This document shows positions 54,315-64,000 of a stretch of 64,000 nucleotides of DNA, in pieces (position 1 is the stretch's first letter; every line of letters starts with the position of its first letter). The notes under the pieces are model-generated. The model was not told the origin of the DNA. It searched no databases and saw only the letters and a list, made by a program, of their open reading frames with translations. Made by a program: the position numbers and the translations under genes. This DNA is from Dryocola sp. LX212 (lineage in GTDB: Bacteria > Pseudomonadota > Gammaproteobacteria > Enterobacterales > Enterobacteriaceae), in assembly GCA_041504365.1 (NCBI GenBank), contig CP167917.1, forward strand, positions 496,001 through 560,000. The letters run 5' to 3'.

Positions 54315-55760
54315 ATGGCAAAAATTACCGGCCCGATGATCGATCAGATCCTGCGCCTGACGGGCGGTGGCGAAAATATTCTGATCTGCGGCAACTGCAT
54401 GACTCGCCTGCGCTTAACGCTTAAGGATCGTCAGCTTATCCGGTTGGACGAGCTGAAGAAGATCCCCGGCGTGATGGGCGTGGTGAACCGCGACGACCAG
54501 CTGCAAATCATTCTTGGCCCGGGCAAGGCGCAAACGGCCAGCGAGATGATGAATGCGAAGCTTGCCGACGGCACCCGGCCGTCAGGGGAAGAGAACGCCG
54601 ATCTCCAGGCGACCGCTCGCCAGAACAAGCAGCAGATGAAGGCGAAGCAGAACAGCGCGGTGCATAACTTTTTGACGAAGTTTGCCACCATCTTTACGCC
54701 GCTTATTCCGGGGTTTATCGCCGCGGGCCTGCTGCTGGGCATCGCCACGCTGCTGCAACAAACGCTGGTTGTCGACGGCGTTACCACTGCCGCCTGGCTG
54801 ACGCAGCTGATTGCCTATATGAAGGTGTTCAGCATCGGCCTGTTTACTTTCCTGAGCATCCTGATCGGCTACAACACCCAGAAAGCCTTCGGCGGCACCG
54901 GGGTGAACGGCGCGATTATTGCCTCGCTGTTTATCCTGCGCTACGTGCCGGAAGGGACGGTGGGCTACTACGCGGGGATGGATAACTTCTTCGGCATGGC
55001 CATCGACCCGCGCGGCAATATTATCGGCGTGCTGCTGGCCTGTATTTTAGGCGCGTGGATTGAACGCCAGGTGCGGCGGGCGATCCCGGATAATCTGGAC
55101 ATGATCCTTACTTCGACCATCACGCTGCTGATCACCGGCGCAATCACCTTCGTGGCGATTATGCCGATAGGCGGCGAGCTGTTTAAGGGCATGTCCTGGC
55201 TGTTCCTGCATCTGAACGGCAACCCGTTCGGCACCGCGCTGCTGGCCGGGCTGTTCCTGATAGCCGTGGTGTTCGGCATCCACCAGGGCTTTGTCCCGGT
55301 CTACTTCGCGCTGATGGACGTGCAGGGCTTTAACTCCCTGTTCCCGATTCTGGCAATGGCCGGAGCAGGGCAGGTGGGTGCCGCGCTCGCGCTGTTCGCC
55401 CGCTCGCCAAAAGGCTCCACGCTGCGCACGCAGATCAAAGGGGCGATTTTCCCTGGCCTGCTGGGCATTGGTGAACCGCTGATCTACGGCGTCACGCTGC
55501 CGCGCCTGAAACCGTTTATCACCGCCTGCATCGGCGGCGGCGTGGGCGGCTTCTTTATCGGCCTGGTCGCCTGGCTGGGCCTGCCGGTAGGTCTGAACAC
55601 CGTGTTCGGCCCGTCCGGGCTGGTCTCCATTCCGCTGATGACTTCGGGCCAGGGCATATTCGCGGGCATGGCGGTCTACGTTGCGGGAATTTTGATTTCT
55701 TACTTCGCGGGCTTCGTGCTCACCTGGTTCTTCGGTAGCAAGAATGTTGATTTGAGTTAG
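54315..55760 (+). CDS. murP: PTS N-acetylmuramic acid transporter EIIBC
   Basis: 481 residues. The EIIB domain (1-90) has the phosphorylation Cys in [12 protein letters not shown], followed by an Ala/Gln/Lys-rich linker (about 95-115) and an EIIC domain of ten membrane helices with [15 protein letters not shown]. Imports MurNAc as MurNAc-6-P, the substrate of MurQ. It has no EIIA, so Crr is the expected partner. Confidence 0.96.
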   Translation: MAKITGPMIDQILRLTGGGENILICGNCMTRLRLTLKDRQLIRLDELKKIPGVMGVVNRDDQLQIILGPGKAQTASEMMNAKLADGTRPSGEENADLQATARQNKQQMKAKQNSAVHNFLTKFATIFTPLIPGFIAAGLLLGIATLLQQTLVVDGVTTAAWLTQLIAYMKVFSIGLFTFLSILIGYNTQKAFGGTGVNGAIIASLFILRYVPEGTVGYYAGMDNFFGMAIDPRGNIIGVLLACILGAWIERQVRRAIPDNLDMILTSTITLLITGAITFVAIMPIGGELFKGMSWLFLHLNGNPFGTALLAGLFLIAVVFGIHQGFVPVYFALMDVQGFNSLFPILAMAGAGQVGAALALFARSPKGSTLRTQIKGAIFPGLLGIGEPLIYGVTLPRLKPFITACIGGGVGGFFIGLVAWLGLPVGLNTVFGPSGLVSIPLMTSGQGIFAGMAVYVAGILISYFAGFVLTWFFGSKNVDLS

Positions 55761-55771
55761 GACTACGATCC

Positions 55772-55805
55772 GTAGGGCGGGCAAGCGTTAGCGCCCCCGC
55801 CGAGT
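55772..55805. repeat. REP-like palindrome after murP
   Basis: GGCGGGCAAGCGTTAGCGCC with GGGCG-like arms, the BIME style common in this family. Confidence 0.6.
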
Positions 55806-55890
55806 AGTTTGTTGGCGCTGACCAAACCAACGTTTTTTTGCTTTCCTTTTATTCCCATCCCCCGACTATCCTTCCCCGAATTTCATCTAA

Positions 55891-55933
55891 GGACATAAAA
55901 GCATTAGCGATAATTTTTAATTCTTTTATGTCC
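55891..55933 (+). promoter_or_regulatory. 11-bp inverted repeat upstream of tauA
   Basis: GGACATAAAAG (55891-55901) and CTTTTATGTCC (55923-55933) are exact inverted copies around an AT-rich 21-bp centre, about 50 bp before the tauA start. In E. coli tauABCD is activated by the LysR-type Cbl; the site suits a dimeric activator of that kind. Confidence 0.5.
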
Positions 55934-55983
55934 GGGCGCTTGCCAGGAATACTGCGATCTCACCTTTGAGCGGAGCAGAGATC

Positions 55984-56958
55984 ATGGCAGGAACGAAACG
56001 TACTTTTTGGCTGGCAGCGCTGGCCCTTATCGCCGCCCCGGCGTTTGCGGTGGACGTCACCGTGGCTTATCAGACTTCTGCCGAACCCGCCAAAGTTGCG
56101 CAGGCCGATAACGCCTTTGCCAAAGACAGCGGCGCGAAGGTCGAGTGGCGCAAGTTCGACAGCGGCGCTTCCGTGGTGCGTGCCCTGGCCTCCGGCGACG
56201 TACAGATTGGCAATATCGGCTCCAGCCCGCTCGCCGTCGCCGCCAGCCAGAAGGTGCCGATTGAGGTGTTCCTGCTGGCGTCTCAGCTCGGTAATTCCGA
56301 AGCGCTGGTGGTGAAGAAAGGCATCTCCGGCCCGCAGGATCTGATCGGCAAGCGCATCGCCGTGCCGTTTATCTCGACCACCCATTACAGCCTGCTGGCC
56401 GCCCTGAAACACTGGGGCATCAAGCCGGGCCAGGTACAAATCCTCAACTTACAGCCCCCGGCAATTATTGCCGCCTGGCAGCGCGGCGATATCGACGGTG
56501 CTTACGTCTGGGCGCCTGCCGTTAACGAGCTGGAAAAAGACGGCAAAGTGCTGACGGATTCCGCGCAGGTCGGCAAGTGGGGCGCGCCTACGCTTGACGT
56601 CTGGGTCGTTCGTAAAGACTTCGCCCGGCAGCATCCTGAAGTGGTGGCAGCCTTTGCCAAAAGCGCGCTCGCGGCCCAGAAGGGCTACATCGATAACCCG
56701 GACGCGTGGCTTAAGCAACCGGATAACCTCAGTAAACTTTCCCGCCTGAGCGGCGTACCGGAAAGCGACGTGCCGGGCCTGGTGAAGGGCAATACCTACC
56801 TCACCGCGAGCCAGCAAACCGAGCAGCTTACCGGCCCGGTGAACAAGGCGATAGTGGACACCGCGCAGTTCCTGAAGGCGCAGGGCAAAGTCCCGGCGGT
56901 GGCAACGGACTACAGCCAGTTCGTCACCGATCGCTTCGTGAAACCGCTGGCGCAGTAA
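55984..56958 (+). CDS. tauA: Taurine ABC transporter periplasmic binding protein
   Basis: 324 residues. Signal peptide MAGTKRTFWLAALALIAAPA with cleavage after AFA. Mature text VDVTVAYQTSAEPAKVAQAD and NLQPPAIIAAWQRGDIDGAY is typical of TauA. A TTG 18 bases earlier opens the same frame, but ATG 55984 fits the signal peptide better. First gene of tauABCD. Confidence 0.95.
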   Translation: MAGTKRTFWLAALALIAAPAFAVDVTVAYQTSAEPAKVAQADNAFAKDSGAKVEWRKFDSGASVVRALASGDVQIGNIGSSPLAVAASQKVPIEVFLLASQLGNSEALVVKKGISGPQDLIGKRIAVPFISTTHYSLLAALKHWGIKPGQVQILNLQPPAIIAAWQRGDIDGAYVWAPAVNELEKDGKVLTDSAQVGKWGAPTLDVWVVRKDFARQHPEVVAAFAKSALAAQKGYIDNPDAWLKQPDNLSKLSRLSGVPESDVPGLVKGNTYLTASQQTEQLTGPVNKAIVDTAQFLKAQGKVPAVATDYSQFVTDRFVKPLAQ

Positions 56959-56967
56959 GGGGGAGTT

Positions 56968-57735
56968 ATGTTGCAGGTATCAGGGCTTAGCGCGGATTAC
57001 GGCGGCAAAACCGTCCTTAACGACATTAATCTGACGGTGGATGAAGGCGAACTGCTGGTGGTGCTCGGCCCGTCCGGCTGCGGCAAAACTACCCTGCTGA
57101 ACCTGATTGCCGGCTTTGTTCCTTACGATACCGGCAGCATCACGCTGCAGGGCAGGCAGGTAACCGGGCCGGGTGCCGAGCGCGGTGTGGTCTTTCAGAA
57201 TGAAGGGCTGCTGCCGTGGCGCACGGTGCTGGATAACGTGGCCTTCGGGCTGCAGCTTGCCGGGCAGCCGAAAGAGCAGCGGGATGAAATCGCCCTCGAC
57301 ATGCTGCGCAAGGTTGGCCTGGAAGATAAGGCTAAGCGCGCCATCTGGCAGCTTTCCGGCGGGCAGCGGCAGCGGGTGGGTATCGCCCGCGCGCTGGCGA
57401 CAAAACCGCAGCTTCTGCTGCTCGATGAACCTTTTGGCGCGCTGGACGCGTTCACCCGCGAACAGATGCAGACCCTGCTGTTGAAGCTGTGGCACGAGAG
57501 CCGCCGTCAGGTGCTGCTGATTACCCACGATATCGAAGAGGCCGTGTTTCTTGCCACCGAGCTAGTGCTGCTGTCGCCGGGGCCAGGACGCGTGCTGGAG
57601 CGCCTGCCGCTTGATTTTGGCCGCCGCTTTGCCGCTGGCGAACCTTGCCGCAGCATCAAGTCCGACCCGGAATTTATCGCTAAGCGCGAATACGTGCTTA
57701 GCCGTGTATTTGAACAGCGCGAGGGCTTTCTATGA
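56968..57735 (+). CDS. tauB: Taurine ABC transporter ATP-binding protein
   Basis: 255 residues. Walker [10 protein letters not shown], signature [15 protein letters not shown], Walker [14 protein letters not shown], and H-loop [15 protein letters not shown] precedes the ATG. Overlaps tauC by four bases (ATGA). Confidence 0.96.
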   Translation: MLQVSGLSADYGGKTVLNDINLTVDEGELLVVLGPSGCGKTTLLNLIAGFVPYDTGSITLQGRQVTGPGAERGVVFQNEGLLPWRTVLDNVAFGLQLAGQPKEQRDEIALDMLRKVGLEDKAKRAIWQLSGGQRQRVGIARALATKPQLLLLDEPFGALDAFTREQMQTLLLKLWHESRRQVLLITHDIEEAVFLATELVLLSPGPGRVLERLPLDFGRRFAAGEPCRSIKSDPEFIAKREYVLSRVFEQREGFL

Positions 57736-58559
57736 GCATCGTCATCACGGATAAAACGCAGCGCCGCCGCCTGGCCTGGCGCTGGCCCTTCTCGCGCCAC
57801 GTTACGCTAAGCCTGACTACGCTCACCGCCATCGTTCTGCTGTGGTGGTGGGTTGCCGCCGAACAGTGGGTCAGCCCGCTGTTTCTGCCGCCGCCGGGGC
57901 AGGTGCTGAGCAAGCTGATTAGCATCGCCGGGCCGCAGGGCTTTATGGACGCCACGCTGTGGCAGCATCTGGCCGCCAGCCTGCTGCGTATTCTGACCGC
58001 GCTCGCTGCCGCCGTGCTGATCGGGATCCCCGTCGGGATTGCGATGGGGCTTAGCCCGACCGTGCGCGGCATTCTCGACCCGCTGATCGAACTGTATCGC
58101 CCGGTGCCGCCGCTGGCCTATCTGCCGCTGATGGTGATCTGGTTTGGCATCGGCGAAACCTCGAAAATCCTGCTGATTTATCTGGCGATATTTGCCCCTG
58201 TCGCCATGTCGACGATGGCTGGCGTGCGAAGCGCCTCGCAGGTGCGCATTCGGGCAGCGCGGGCGCTGGGCGCAACACGTTCGCAGGTTGTCTGGCATGT
58301 GATTCTGCCGGGCGCATTGCCGGAAATTCTTACCGGGTTCCGCATCGGGCTGGGCGTGGGCTGGTCAACGTTGGTTGCTGCGGAGCTTATTGCGGCAACC
58401 CGCGGGCTGGGCTTTATGGTGCAGTCCGCAGGTGAATTCCTGGCAACGGACGTGGTGCTCGCGGGCATCGGCGTGATTGCCGTCATCGCATTCTGTTTAG
58501 AACTGGGTTTACGCGCGCTGCAGCGTCGGTTGACCCCATGGCATGGAGAAGGACAATGA
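57732..58559 (+). CDS. tauC: Taurine ABC transporter permease
   Basis: 275 residues, six membrane helices. The EAA loop reads [26 protein letters not shown] in family position (about residues 170-195). Overlaps both neighbours by four bases. Confidence 0.95.
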   Translation: MSIVITDKTQRRRLAWRWPFSRHVTLSLTTLTAIVLLWWWVAAEQWVSPLFLPPPGQVLSKLISIAGPQGFMDATLWQHLAASLLRILTALAAAVLIGIPVGIAMGLSPTVRGILDPLIELYRPVPPLAYLPLMVIWFGIGETSKILLIYLAIFAPVAMSTMAGVRSASQVRIRAARALGATRSQVVWHVILPGALPEILTGFRIGLGVGWSTLVAAELIAATRGLGFMVQSAGEFLATDVVLAGIGVIAVIAFCLELGLRALQRRLTPWHGEGQ

Positions 58560-59404
58560 GTGAAAAAGTGAATATTGTGCCGCTGGGGCCGTACATCGGC
58601 GGGCTGGTGAGCGGGGTGGACTTAACGCGCAGCCTGAGCGATAACCAGTTCGAGCAGCTCTATCACGCGCTGATCCGCCATCAGGTGCTGTTCTTCCGCG
58701 ACCAGGCGATTACGCCGCAGCAGCAGCGGGCGCTGGCGATGCGCTTCGGGGATTTACACATTCACCCGGTTTATCCGCACGCGGAGGGCGTGGAGGAGAT
58801 CATCGTGCTGGATACCCACGACGATAACCCGCCGGATAACGACAACTGGCACACCGACGTCACCTTCATCGAGACGCCGCCTGCCGGAGCGATTCTGGCG
58901 GCGAAAACGCTGCCGGAAACGGGAGGCGATACGCTGTGGACCAGCGGCATCGCGGCTTACGAGGCGCTGTCCGAACCGTTCAAACGCCTGCTGTCCGGGC
59001 TGGAGGCGGAGCACGATTTCAGGAAGTCATTCCCGGAATATAAACATACCGGCAGCGAAGCGGAGCACCAGCGCTGGCGCGAGGCCGTTATCAAAAACCC
59101 TCCGCTCAATCACCCCGTTGTGCGCACCCATCCGGTAAGCGGCAGGCAGGCGCTGTTTGTGAATGAAGGATTCACGACGCGGATTGTCGATCTGACGCAG
59201 AAAGAGAGCGACGCGCTGCTGGCGTTCCTGTTCGCCCACGTCACTAAACCAGAGTTCCAGGTCCGCTGGCGCTGGCAGGAAAACGACATTGCCATCTGGG
59301 ACAATCGCGTCACCCAGCATTACGCCAACGCAGATTACCTGCCCGCCCGACGGATTATGCACCGCGCAACAATACTGGGGGATAGGCCTTTCTGGCGGGG
59401 GTGA
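58556..59404 (+). CDS. tauD: Taurine dioxygenase
   Basis: 282 residues. Fe(II)/2-oxoglutarate enzyme that releases sulfite from taurine for use as a sulfur source. The facial triad is H-x-D in NWHTDVTF and H in RRIMHRATI, with a following Arg for 2-oxoglutarate. ATG overlaps the tauC stop (ATGA); a longer frame begins at 58538. Confidence 0.96.
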   Translation: MSEKVNIVPLGPYIGGLVSGVDLTRSLSDNQFEQLYHALIRHQVLFFRDQAITPQQQRALAMRFGDLHIHPVYPHAEGVEEIIVLDTHDDNPPDNDNWHTDVTFIETPPAGAILAAKTLPETGGDTLWTSGIAAYEALSEPFKRLLSGLEAEHDFRKSFPEYKHTGSEAEHQRWREAVIKNPPLNHPVVRTHPVSGRQALFVNEGFTTRIVDLTQKESDALLAFLFAHVTKPEFQVRWRWQENDIAIWDNRVTQHYANADYLPARRIMHRATILGDRPFWRG

Positions 59405-59455
59405 ATGAAACCCCGGTGGATGAAACTGGCGTTTATCCCCCTACGAAACAGCCAG

Positions 59456-59482
59456 GTCGGATAAGCGCCAGCGTCATCCGAC
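59456..59482. repeat. REP element after tauD
   Basis: GTCGGATAAGCG ... GTCATCCGAC, the same family as at 2997-3022. Confidence 0.82.
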
Positions 59483-59498
59483 AAATATTCGCTAAAAC

Positions 59499-60683
59499 CT
59501 ATTTAACCCGCACCTTAACCGCGACCAGGGCCGCCGTCAGCAGCATCAGGCTGCCGGAGAGGATCAGCGGGGAGAGCAGGCCGAGGTTGTCCAGCGCGTA
59601 GCCGCCGACGGCTGCGCCGCAGGTGTTTGCCAGCTGAATAACGGCAACCTGAATGGAGCCTGCTTTTTCCGCCTGATCGGCCAGCGAGCGGGTGATCCAC
59701 GTTGACCAGCCTACCGGGATTAAGGCGAACGCAAAGCCCCAGATGATGGCGATGGCGGAGGCGACAATCTTATCCGTTCCCCACAGCACCAGCGTTAATG
59801 CGCTCAGGGCCAGTATCAGTGGGGAGAGCGTCAGCGCCATTTTCAGCGAGCGTTTAAGGAACACCGCAGAAAGCGAAGTACCCACGAAGCTTGCGATGCC
59901 GAAGCTCAGCAGCACCAGCGTCAGGCCGTCCACATCGAAGCCGGCCAGCGTCATATAGATCGGGCGAATATAGGTGAAGAAGGCGAACTGCCCGGCAAAG
60001 GCCAGGAAGATGGCCGCCATGCCCGCCAGCACGCCCGGGCGTTTCAGCAGGCCAAACATATTCTGTTTCAGGTGTGCCGCTTCTCCCGGCAGGGACGGCA
60101 GCACTTTCCAGACCCAGAGAATACAGCCCACCCCCATCAGCGCCGCGCCGTTAAAGACGTTGCGCCAGCCGATTATCCCACCCAGGAAGCTCCCCAGCGG
60201 CGCGGCGATAACCAGCGCGATAGAGACCGCACCAAAAATCACCGACAGCGCTTTTGGCACCGTGCGGGCTGGCACCAGCCGCATTGTCAGCGAGGCGGAC
60301 ATCGCCCAGAAGCCACCCAGCGCCAGCCCCAGACAGGCGCGGCCCAGCAGCAACAGCGTGAAGTTTTGTGCAAACGACACCATCAGGCAGGAGGCGGTCA
60401 GCAGTACCGAAAACAGCAGCACGACGTGGCGACGGTCGGTTTTGCCGATAAGGGTCGTCACAAACAGGCTGGCGAACATAGCGACAAATGCCGTCACGGT
60501 CACCGACTGTCCGGCCACGCCTTCCGAAATCCCCAGGTCCTGCGCCATCGGCGTCAGCAGGCTGACGGGTAAAAACTCGACGGTAATCAGGCACGCTACG
60601 CAAAACGCCACGGCAAAGACGGCGGACCAGTTGGGCCGAACAATCGGCTCCGGTTTCGCTGTCTGTTGGATATGTTCACTCAT
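59499..60683 (-). CDS. nepI: Purine ribonucleoside efflux pump NepI
   Basis: 394-residue MFS transporter with 12 helices. [20 protein letters not shown] and the very conserved [20 protein letters not shown] identify NepI (YicM), which exports inosine and related compounds. ATG 60683 has AGGTGAAG upstream; the frame starts earlier at 60707. Single gene. Confidence 0.93.
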   Translation of the reverse strand: MSEHIQQTAKPEPIVRPNWSAVFAVAFCVACLITVEFLPVSLLTPMAQDLGISEGVAGQSVTVTAFVAMFASLFVTTLIGKTDRRHVVLLFSVLLTASCLMVSFAQNFTLLLLGRACLGLALGGFWAMSASLTMRLVPARTVPKALSVIFGAVSIALVIAAPLGSFLGGIIGWRNVFNGAALMGVGCILWVWKVLPSLPGEAAHLKQNMFGLLKRPGVLAGMAAIFLAFAGQFAFFTYIRPIYMTLAGFDVDGLTLVLLSFGIASFVGTSLSAVFLKRSLKMALTLSPLILALSALTLVLWGTDKIVASAIAIIWGFAFALIPVGWSTWITRSLADQAEKAGSIQVAVIQLANTCGAAVGGYALDNLGLLSPLILSGSLMLLTAALVAVKVRVK

Positions 60684-60707
60684 TTCTTCACCTGGCGTGC
60701 TTGTCAT

Positions 60708-61074
60708 AAAGCGCGCTAGTTTAGCATCATAAATGTGACGAATTTAACGTTTTGACAACTTTTAGCGCCGCGCTTCGCGAAGCGGCGCTGACCCTTTCGG
60801 GAAAATATCAACAGGGTTATTTCTTAGGCTTTATTAGGCCCGGACTTAGAGGACATAAGGATTCATCGCGTATTAATTATCCGCCGTATTCATTAAATTA
60901 TGCTACTCATCTGAACCGCGTTAAATAATTTATTAATTATGGCCGCAGGACGAAGATAAATATCTCCTCAGGGAATGAGAAGTGCCGCAGGGGCTGTTAC
61001 AGCCGTTAACGAATCAAGCGAAATATTCAGGGACGCTTTATTTCGTTGTGCTTTTTTTATTTTAAGGAATATCC
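60708..61074. other. Intergenic region nepI-fimA
   Basis: About 370 bp, AT-rich to the right, holding the promoter of the fimbrial operon. A GC hairpin lies at 60764-60789. I looked for an invertible fimS-like switch flanked by matching inverted repeats and saw none; no fimB/fimE is in the window. Confidence 0.5.
60764..60789. repeat. GC-rich hairpin
   Basis: AGCGCCGC/GCGGCGCT arms around GCTTCGCGAA. Possibly an intergenic repeat or terminator; no T run. Confidence 0.45.
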
Positions 61075-61635
61075 ATGAAATTCAGCAAAATTGCTTCCTC
61101 TCTGGTTGCTGGCCTTGTACTGATGAGCGGTGCTGCCCATGCAGAAGATCCTACGCCGGTTACCGTTAACGGCGGTAGCGTTCACTTCGAAGGGGAATTA
61201 GTTAACGCCGCCTGTGCCGTCAGCACTGAATCCGCTGATAAAACCGTGCATATGGGCCAGTACCGTACCGCGGCTTTCTCTAAAGTTGGCGACACCTCTG
61301 CACAGGTGCCTTTCACCATCGTTCTGACCGATTGCGACAGCACCGTTGCGGCAACCGCTTCTGCGGCCTTCACCGGCCAGACTGACGGGACTGACCCGAC
61401 GCTGCTGGCGATCAACTCCGGTGGCAACGCCACTACCGCTTCCGGCGTGGGTATCCAGATCCTCGACCGCACCTCTAAAGTGCTGACTCCGGACGGGACA
61501 TCTTTCTCTACCGCCCAGACGCTGAACGACGGTGCTAATACCCTGCCGTTCACCGCGCGTTATAAAGCAACGGCTGCCACCGCGACTGCGGGCCAGGCCA
61601 ACGCAGACGCTACTTTCGTTATGAAATACGAATAA
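61075..61635 (+). CDS. fimA: Type 1-like major fimbrial subunit
   Basis: 186 residues. Signal peptide to AHA, then a pilin fold with two Cys (NAACAVS and LTDCDS) that form the usual disulphide, the N-terminal donor strand after [10 protein letters not shown] and a C-terminal [25 protein letters not shown] precedes the ATG. Strong codon use and a hairpin after the gene suggest it is made in excess over later genes. Confidence 0.92.
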   Translation: MKFSKIASSLVAGLVLMSGAAHAEDPTPVTVNGGSVHFEGELVNAACAVSTESADKTVHMGQYRTAAFSKVGDTSAQVPFTIVLTDCDSTVAATASAAFTGQTDGTDPTLLAINSGGNATTASGVGIQILDRTSKVLTPDGTSFSTAQTLNDGANTLPFTARYKATAATATAGQANADATFVMKYE

Positions 61636-61680
61636 GCCCCTCCACAAGGATGAGGTTTGCCTCACGGAGGAGGCAATTTT
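61636..61680 (+). terminator. Hairpin after fimA
   Basis: Nested stems (GCCCCTCC with GGAGGAGGC, and TGAGG/CCTCA inside) followed by AATTTT. Likely a partial terminator or mRNA stabiliser that sets subunit ratios. Confidence 0.6.
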
Positions 61681-61700
61681 CACGTTAATCGAAGGCGCGC

Positions 61701-62246
61701 ATGAAAAGGATAATACCGTTCCTCCTGCTTACCGTTGCGGGAAGCCCGGCGCTGGCAAAGCGGGTGGTGGTGATTGATGGCGGCAAGGTGCATATGCGGG
61801 GCTCGCTGGTTAACGGTGCCTGCACCGTCGCAACGGAAAGTCAGGAAATGACCGTGCAGATGGGGCAGTACCGCAGCTCTCTGTTTCCGGCCGTCGGCAG
61901 CTATGCGCCGGTCAGCGTGCCGTTTGCCATTCGTCTTACAGACTGCCTCGCCGAAGTGTCCGAACGGGTTGGCATTGCCTTTCAGGGGGTGACGCCCGCA
62001 GAGGATCCGCAGGTGTTTCTTGCCGCCACCAGCGCCAGTGGTAACGACGCGAGTTCGGGCGTGGGGCTGGCGTTATTTGACAGCCAGCAGCAGCTTATTA
62101 TTCCGAATACGGAACCGGGCTATTTCGCCGCCATAAAAACTCGCGAAATGATTTTTCATTTCACCGCTCGTTATCGCTCGGTGTCAGAAAGCGTTAAGCC
62201 AGGAAAACTCCACTCTGATGTCTGGTTTACGCTGGTCTATCCCTGA
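61701..62246 (+). CDS. fimI: FimI-like minor fimbrial subunit
   Basis: 181 residues. Signal peptide [19 protein letters not shown], then the same pilin pattern as fimA ([33 protein letters not shown]). Diverged from fimA, as FimI is; FimI acts as a stop or anchor subunit in other species. Confidence 0.85.
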   Translation: MKRIIPFLLLTVAGSPALAKRVVVIDGGKVHMRGSLVNGACTVATESQEMTVQMGQYRSSLFPAVGSYAPVSVPFAIRLTDCLAEVSERVGIAFQGVTPAEDPQVFLAATSASGNDASSGVGLALFDSQQQLIIPNTEPGYFAAIKTREMIFHFTARYRSVSESVKPGKLHSDVWFTLVYP

Positions 62247-62282
62247 TTCGCCGTTTAATAAAAGTCTATGGTATCTGTCGTG

Positions 62283-62975
62283 ATGAATAATGTAATTAAG
62301 TCAGGCGCTGTCTTATTAGGATGGTTACTTTTCTCGTTTACGGTTCAGGCCGCCGGCGGAATTGGTCTTGGTGCCACGCGGGTGATCTATCCTGCCGATG
62401 CAAAACAAACGTCCCTTTCTATTACCAACAGCGACAAAACGGAAAGATATCTGGTGAACTCCTGGGTCGAGAATAATCTCGGCGCAAAAGATAAGAGCTT
62501 TATCGTGACGCCACCGCTGTTCGTCAGCGAGCCGAAAAGCGAAAATACCCTGCGCATTATTTATGTCGGCCAGCCGCTGCCGACGGATCGCGAATCTATT
62601 TTCTGGATGAACGTGAAGGCGATCCCTTCAGTGGATAAAAACAGCGTGGAGAACCGCAACGTGCTCCAGCTGGCAATCATGTCGCGCATCAAGCTGTTCG
62701 TACGCCCTAAAAACCTGCCAATGAAGCCGGAAGACGCGCTGAAGCAGCTGCGTTTTACGCGCAGCGGCGCGCATCTGAGCATCCATAATCCTTCCCCGTA
62801 CTACGTTTCCACGGTCAACCTGAAGATAGGTAACGATAAGCTGCCCAACACGATGGTTGCGCCGAAAAGCGTGGCGCAGGTGGCCGTTGCGACCGGCATG
62901 CAGGGAAAGATCACCTTTCAGACGGTGAACGATTACGGTGCGGTGACGCCGATGCAAGCAGGCCAGATGCAGTGA
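62283..62975 (+). CDS. fimC: Periplasmic fimbrial chaperone FimC-like
   Basis: 230 residues. Signal peptide ending VQA, then [20 protein letters not shown], the chaperone signature NVKAIPS, and the subunit-binding Arg/Lys pair in RVIYP and RIKLFVRP. Donates strands to pilins in the periplasm. The start could also be ATG 62268 in the same frame; neither has a strong ribosome site. Confidence 0.92.
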   Translation: MNNVIKSGAVLLGWLLFSFTVQAAGGIGLGATRVIYPADAKQTSLSITNSDKTERYLVNSWVENNLGAKDKSFIVTPPLFVSEPKSENTLRIIYVGQPLPTDRESIFWMNVKAIPSVDKNSVENRNVLQLAIMSRIKLFVRPKNLPMKPEDALKQLRFTRSGAHLSIHNPSPYYVSTVNLKIGNDKLPNTMVAPKSVAQVAVATGMQGKITFQTVNDYGAVTPMQAGQMQ

Positions 62976-63006
62976 TGCTGGCGGGCCGCAAAAGGGAATT
63001 CCGCAA

Positions 63007-64000
63007 ATGATGATTAAGCCGCTCGCGCCACTGGTGGTGGCGATCCTCACCGCGCTCTGCTCAGGGGCAGGCCACGCTGAAAGCTATTTTAACCCCCGCT
63101 TTTTGTCTGACGATGATGGCGCCGTGGCGGATTTGTCGCGCTTTGAAAAAGGCAGCCAGCAGGCGCCCGGCAGCTACCGCGTGGATATCTGGCGCAACGA
63201 CGAGTTTATCGCCACCGAAGACCTGCATTTTGTCGATGCGGGCAAGCAGGCGGCGGACCAGGCGACGAACGGCGGCCTTACACCGTGCCTGGACGGCGAC
63301 TGGCTGAAGCGGCTCGGGCTGAATATGCAGGCGTATCCGGCATTAGCGAAAGTGAAGGCGGGGGAGTGCATACCGCTGCCGCAAGCCATACCCGGCGCGA
63401 CTACTGCGTTTGATTTTAACAAGCTGCGCCTGGATATCAGCCTGCCCCAGGCGTCGCTGAACAACAGCGCACGCGGCTATATTCCGCCGGACCAGTGGGA
63501 CGAGGGGATCCCCGCGGCGCTGGTGAACTACACCTTTACCGGCAACCGCGGCAGCAACGACGACAGCTATTATCTCAGCCTGCAAAGCGGCCTTAACTGG
63601 GGAGCGTGGCGCCTGCGTAACAGCGGGGCCTGGAGCTATACCAGCGGGGACGGCTACCACAGCAATACCTGGAAGAACATCAGCACCTACGTGCAGCGCA
63701 CGGTTATTCCGCTCAAGGGCGAGCTGGTAATGGGCGACAGTAATACCGGCAGCGACGTATTCGACAGCGTTGGCTTTCGCGGCGCGCGCCTCTATTCGTC
63801 CGACAGTATGTATCCCGACAGCCTGCAAGGCTACGCGCCGACGGTGCGTGGGATTGCGCGGACCAATGCCAAAGTCACCGTTCGGCAGAACGGCTATGTG
63901 ATTTATCAAAGCTACGTATCGCCGGGGGCGTTTGCGATAAGCGACCTCAACCCGACCTCTTCCAGCGGCGACCTTGACGTCACCGTCGAAGAGAAAGACG
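63007..64000 (+). CDS. fimD: Outer membrane fimbrial usher FimD-like, partial
   Basis: The first 331 residues are in the window. Signal peptide to GHA, then [20 protein letters not shown] (usher N-terminal domain) and the start of the barrel ([40 protein letters not shown]). The frame is still open at the window edge, so the adhesin and other genes should follow outside. Confidence 0.93.
   Translation, partial: MMIKPLAPLVVAILTALCSGAGHAESYFNPRFLSDDDGAVADLSRFEKGSQQAPGSYRVDIWRNDEFIATEDLHFVDAGKQAADQATNGGLTPCLDGDWLKRLGLNMQAYPALAKVKAGECIPLPQAIPGATTAFDFNKLRLDISLPQASLNNSARGYIPPDQWDEGIPAALVNYTFTGNRGSNDDSYYLSLQSGLNWGAWRLRNSGAWSYTSGDGYHSNTWKNISTYVQRTVIPLKGELVMGDSNTGSDVFDSVGFRGARLYSSDSMYPDSLQGYAPTVRGIARTNAKVTVRQNGYVIYQSYVSPGAFAISDLNPTSSSGDLDVTVEEKD

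Noticed and set aside
60708-61074. Possible invertible fimbrial promoter (fimS-like switch)
   Set aside because: No pair of matching inverted repeats of the expected size was found and there is no fimB/fimE-type recombinase in the window.
1-64000. CRISPR array
   Set aside because: No regularly spaced short direct repeats and no cas genes were seen.

Overview
The window reads as a chromosomal stretch of a gamma-proteobacterium of the Enterobacteriaceae (Enterobacter/Lelliottia/Kosakonia/Klebsiella-like; I cannot fix the genus). The evidence is the yjgR, ahr(yjgB), leuX order seen in E. coli, plus glgS, murQP, tauABCD, nepI and a type 1-like fimbrial operon, all GC-rich with enteric codon use. 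Between leuX and an oligogalacturonate lyase gene lies about 45 kb of accessory DNA.

Layout. 1-4489: core genes (yjgR, single-chain glycerone kinase, ahr) and tRNA-Leu(CAA) leuX. 4473-30307: an integrative element bounded by a 69/68-bp direct repeat that includes the leuX 3' end and its terminator. It holds a P4-type integrase (4676); a defence cargo made of one forward gene run hsdR-hsdM-hsdS-AAA ATPase-HNH nuclease (6263-15707) and, convergent to it, a catalytically dead long-B prokaryotic Argonaute with a PD-(D/E)XK nuclease partner (15717-19132); and a CP4-57/CP4-44-type backbone (YfjJ-like, AlpA, YfjP-like GTPase, WYL regulator, IrmA-like protein, DUF932, RadC-like, CbeA/CbtA, DUF4942, ParD/ParE).

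30308-about 49740: remains of a second element in tandem. Its integrase is cut off after about 13 codons by an IS3-family insertion, whose other side abuts a GTPase gene fragment that itself runs into a fragment of a type VI secretion hcp gene. It carries a DUF3313 lipoprotein, a second type I restriction-modification system (hsdM-hsdS-hsdR, reverse), a divergent GmrSD-type (DUF262/DUF1524) restriction protein, a Ner-like regulator and three decayed copies of one cassette (unknown protein, DUF1493 protein, Hcp). A C-S lyase/NhaC antiporter/AraC-regulator module splits the cassettes.

49738-64000: GC-rich genes: ogl with a strong KdgR-like operator, a TogT-like transporter, glgS, murQP, tauABCD, nepI, and the start of a fimbrial operon cut by the window end in the usher.

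How the genes work together. The element stacks several defences: modification-dependent DNA cutting (two type I systems), modified-DNA cutting (GmrSD), a Septu-like ATPase/HNH pair translationally coupled to hsdS, and a guide-directed Argonaute paired with a nuclease, expected to act by abortive infection. Two toxin-antitoxin pairs lie at its right end and may stabilise it. The most interesting part is 6263-19132, where the two defence modules converge with 9 bp between their stop codons.
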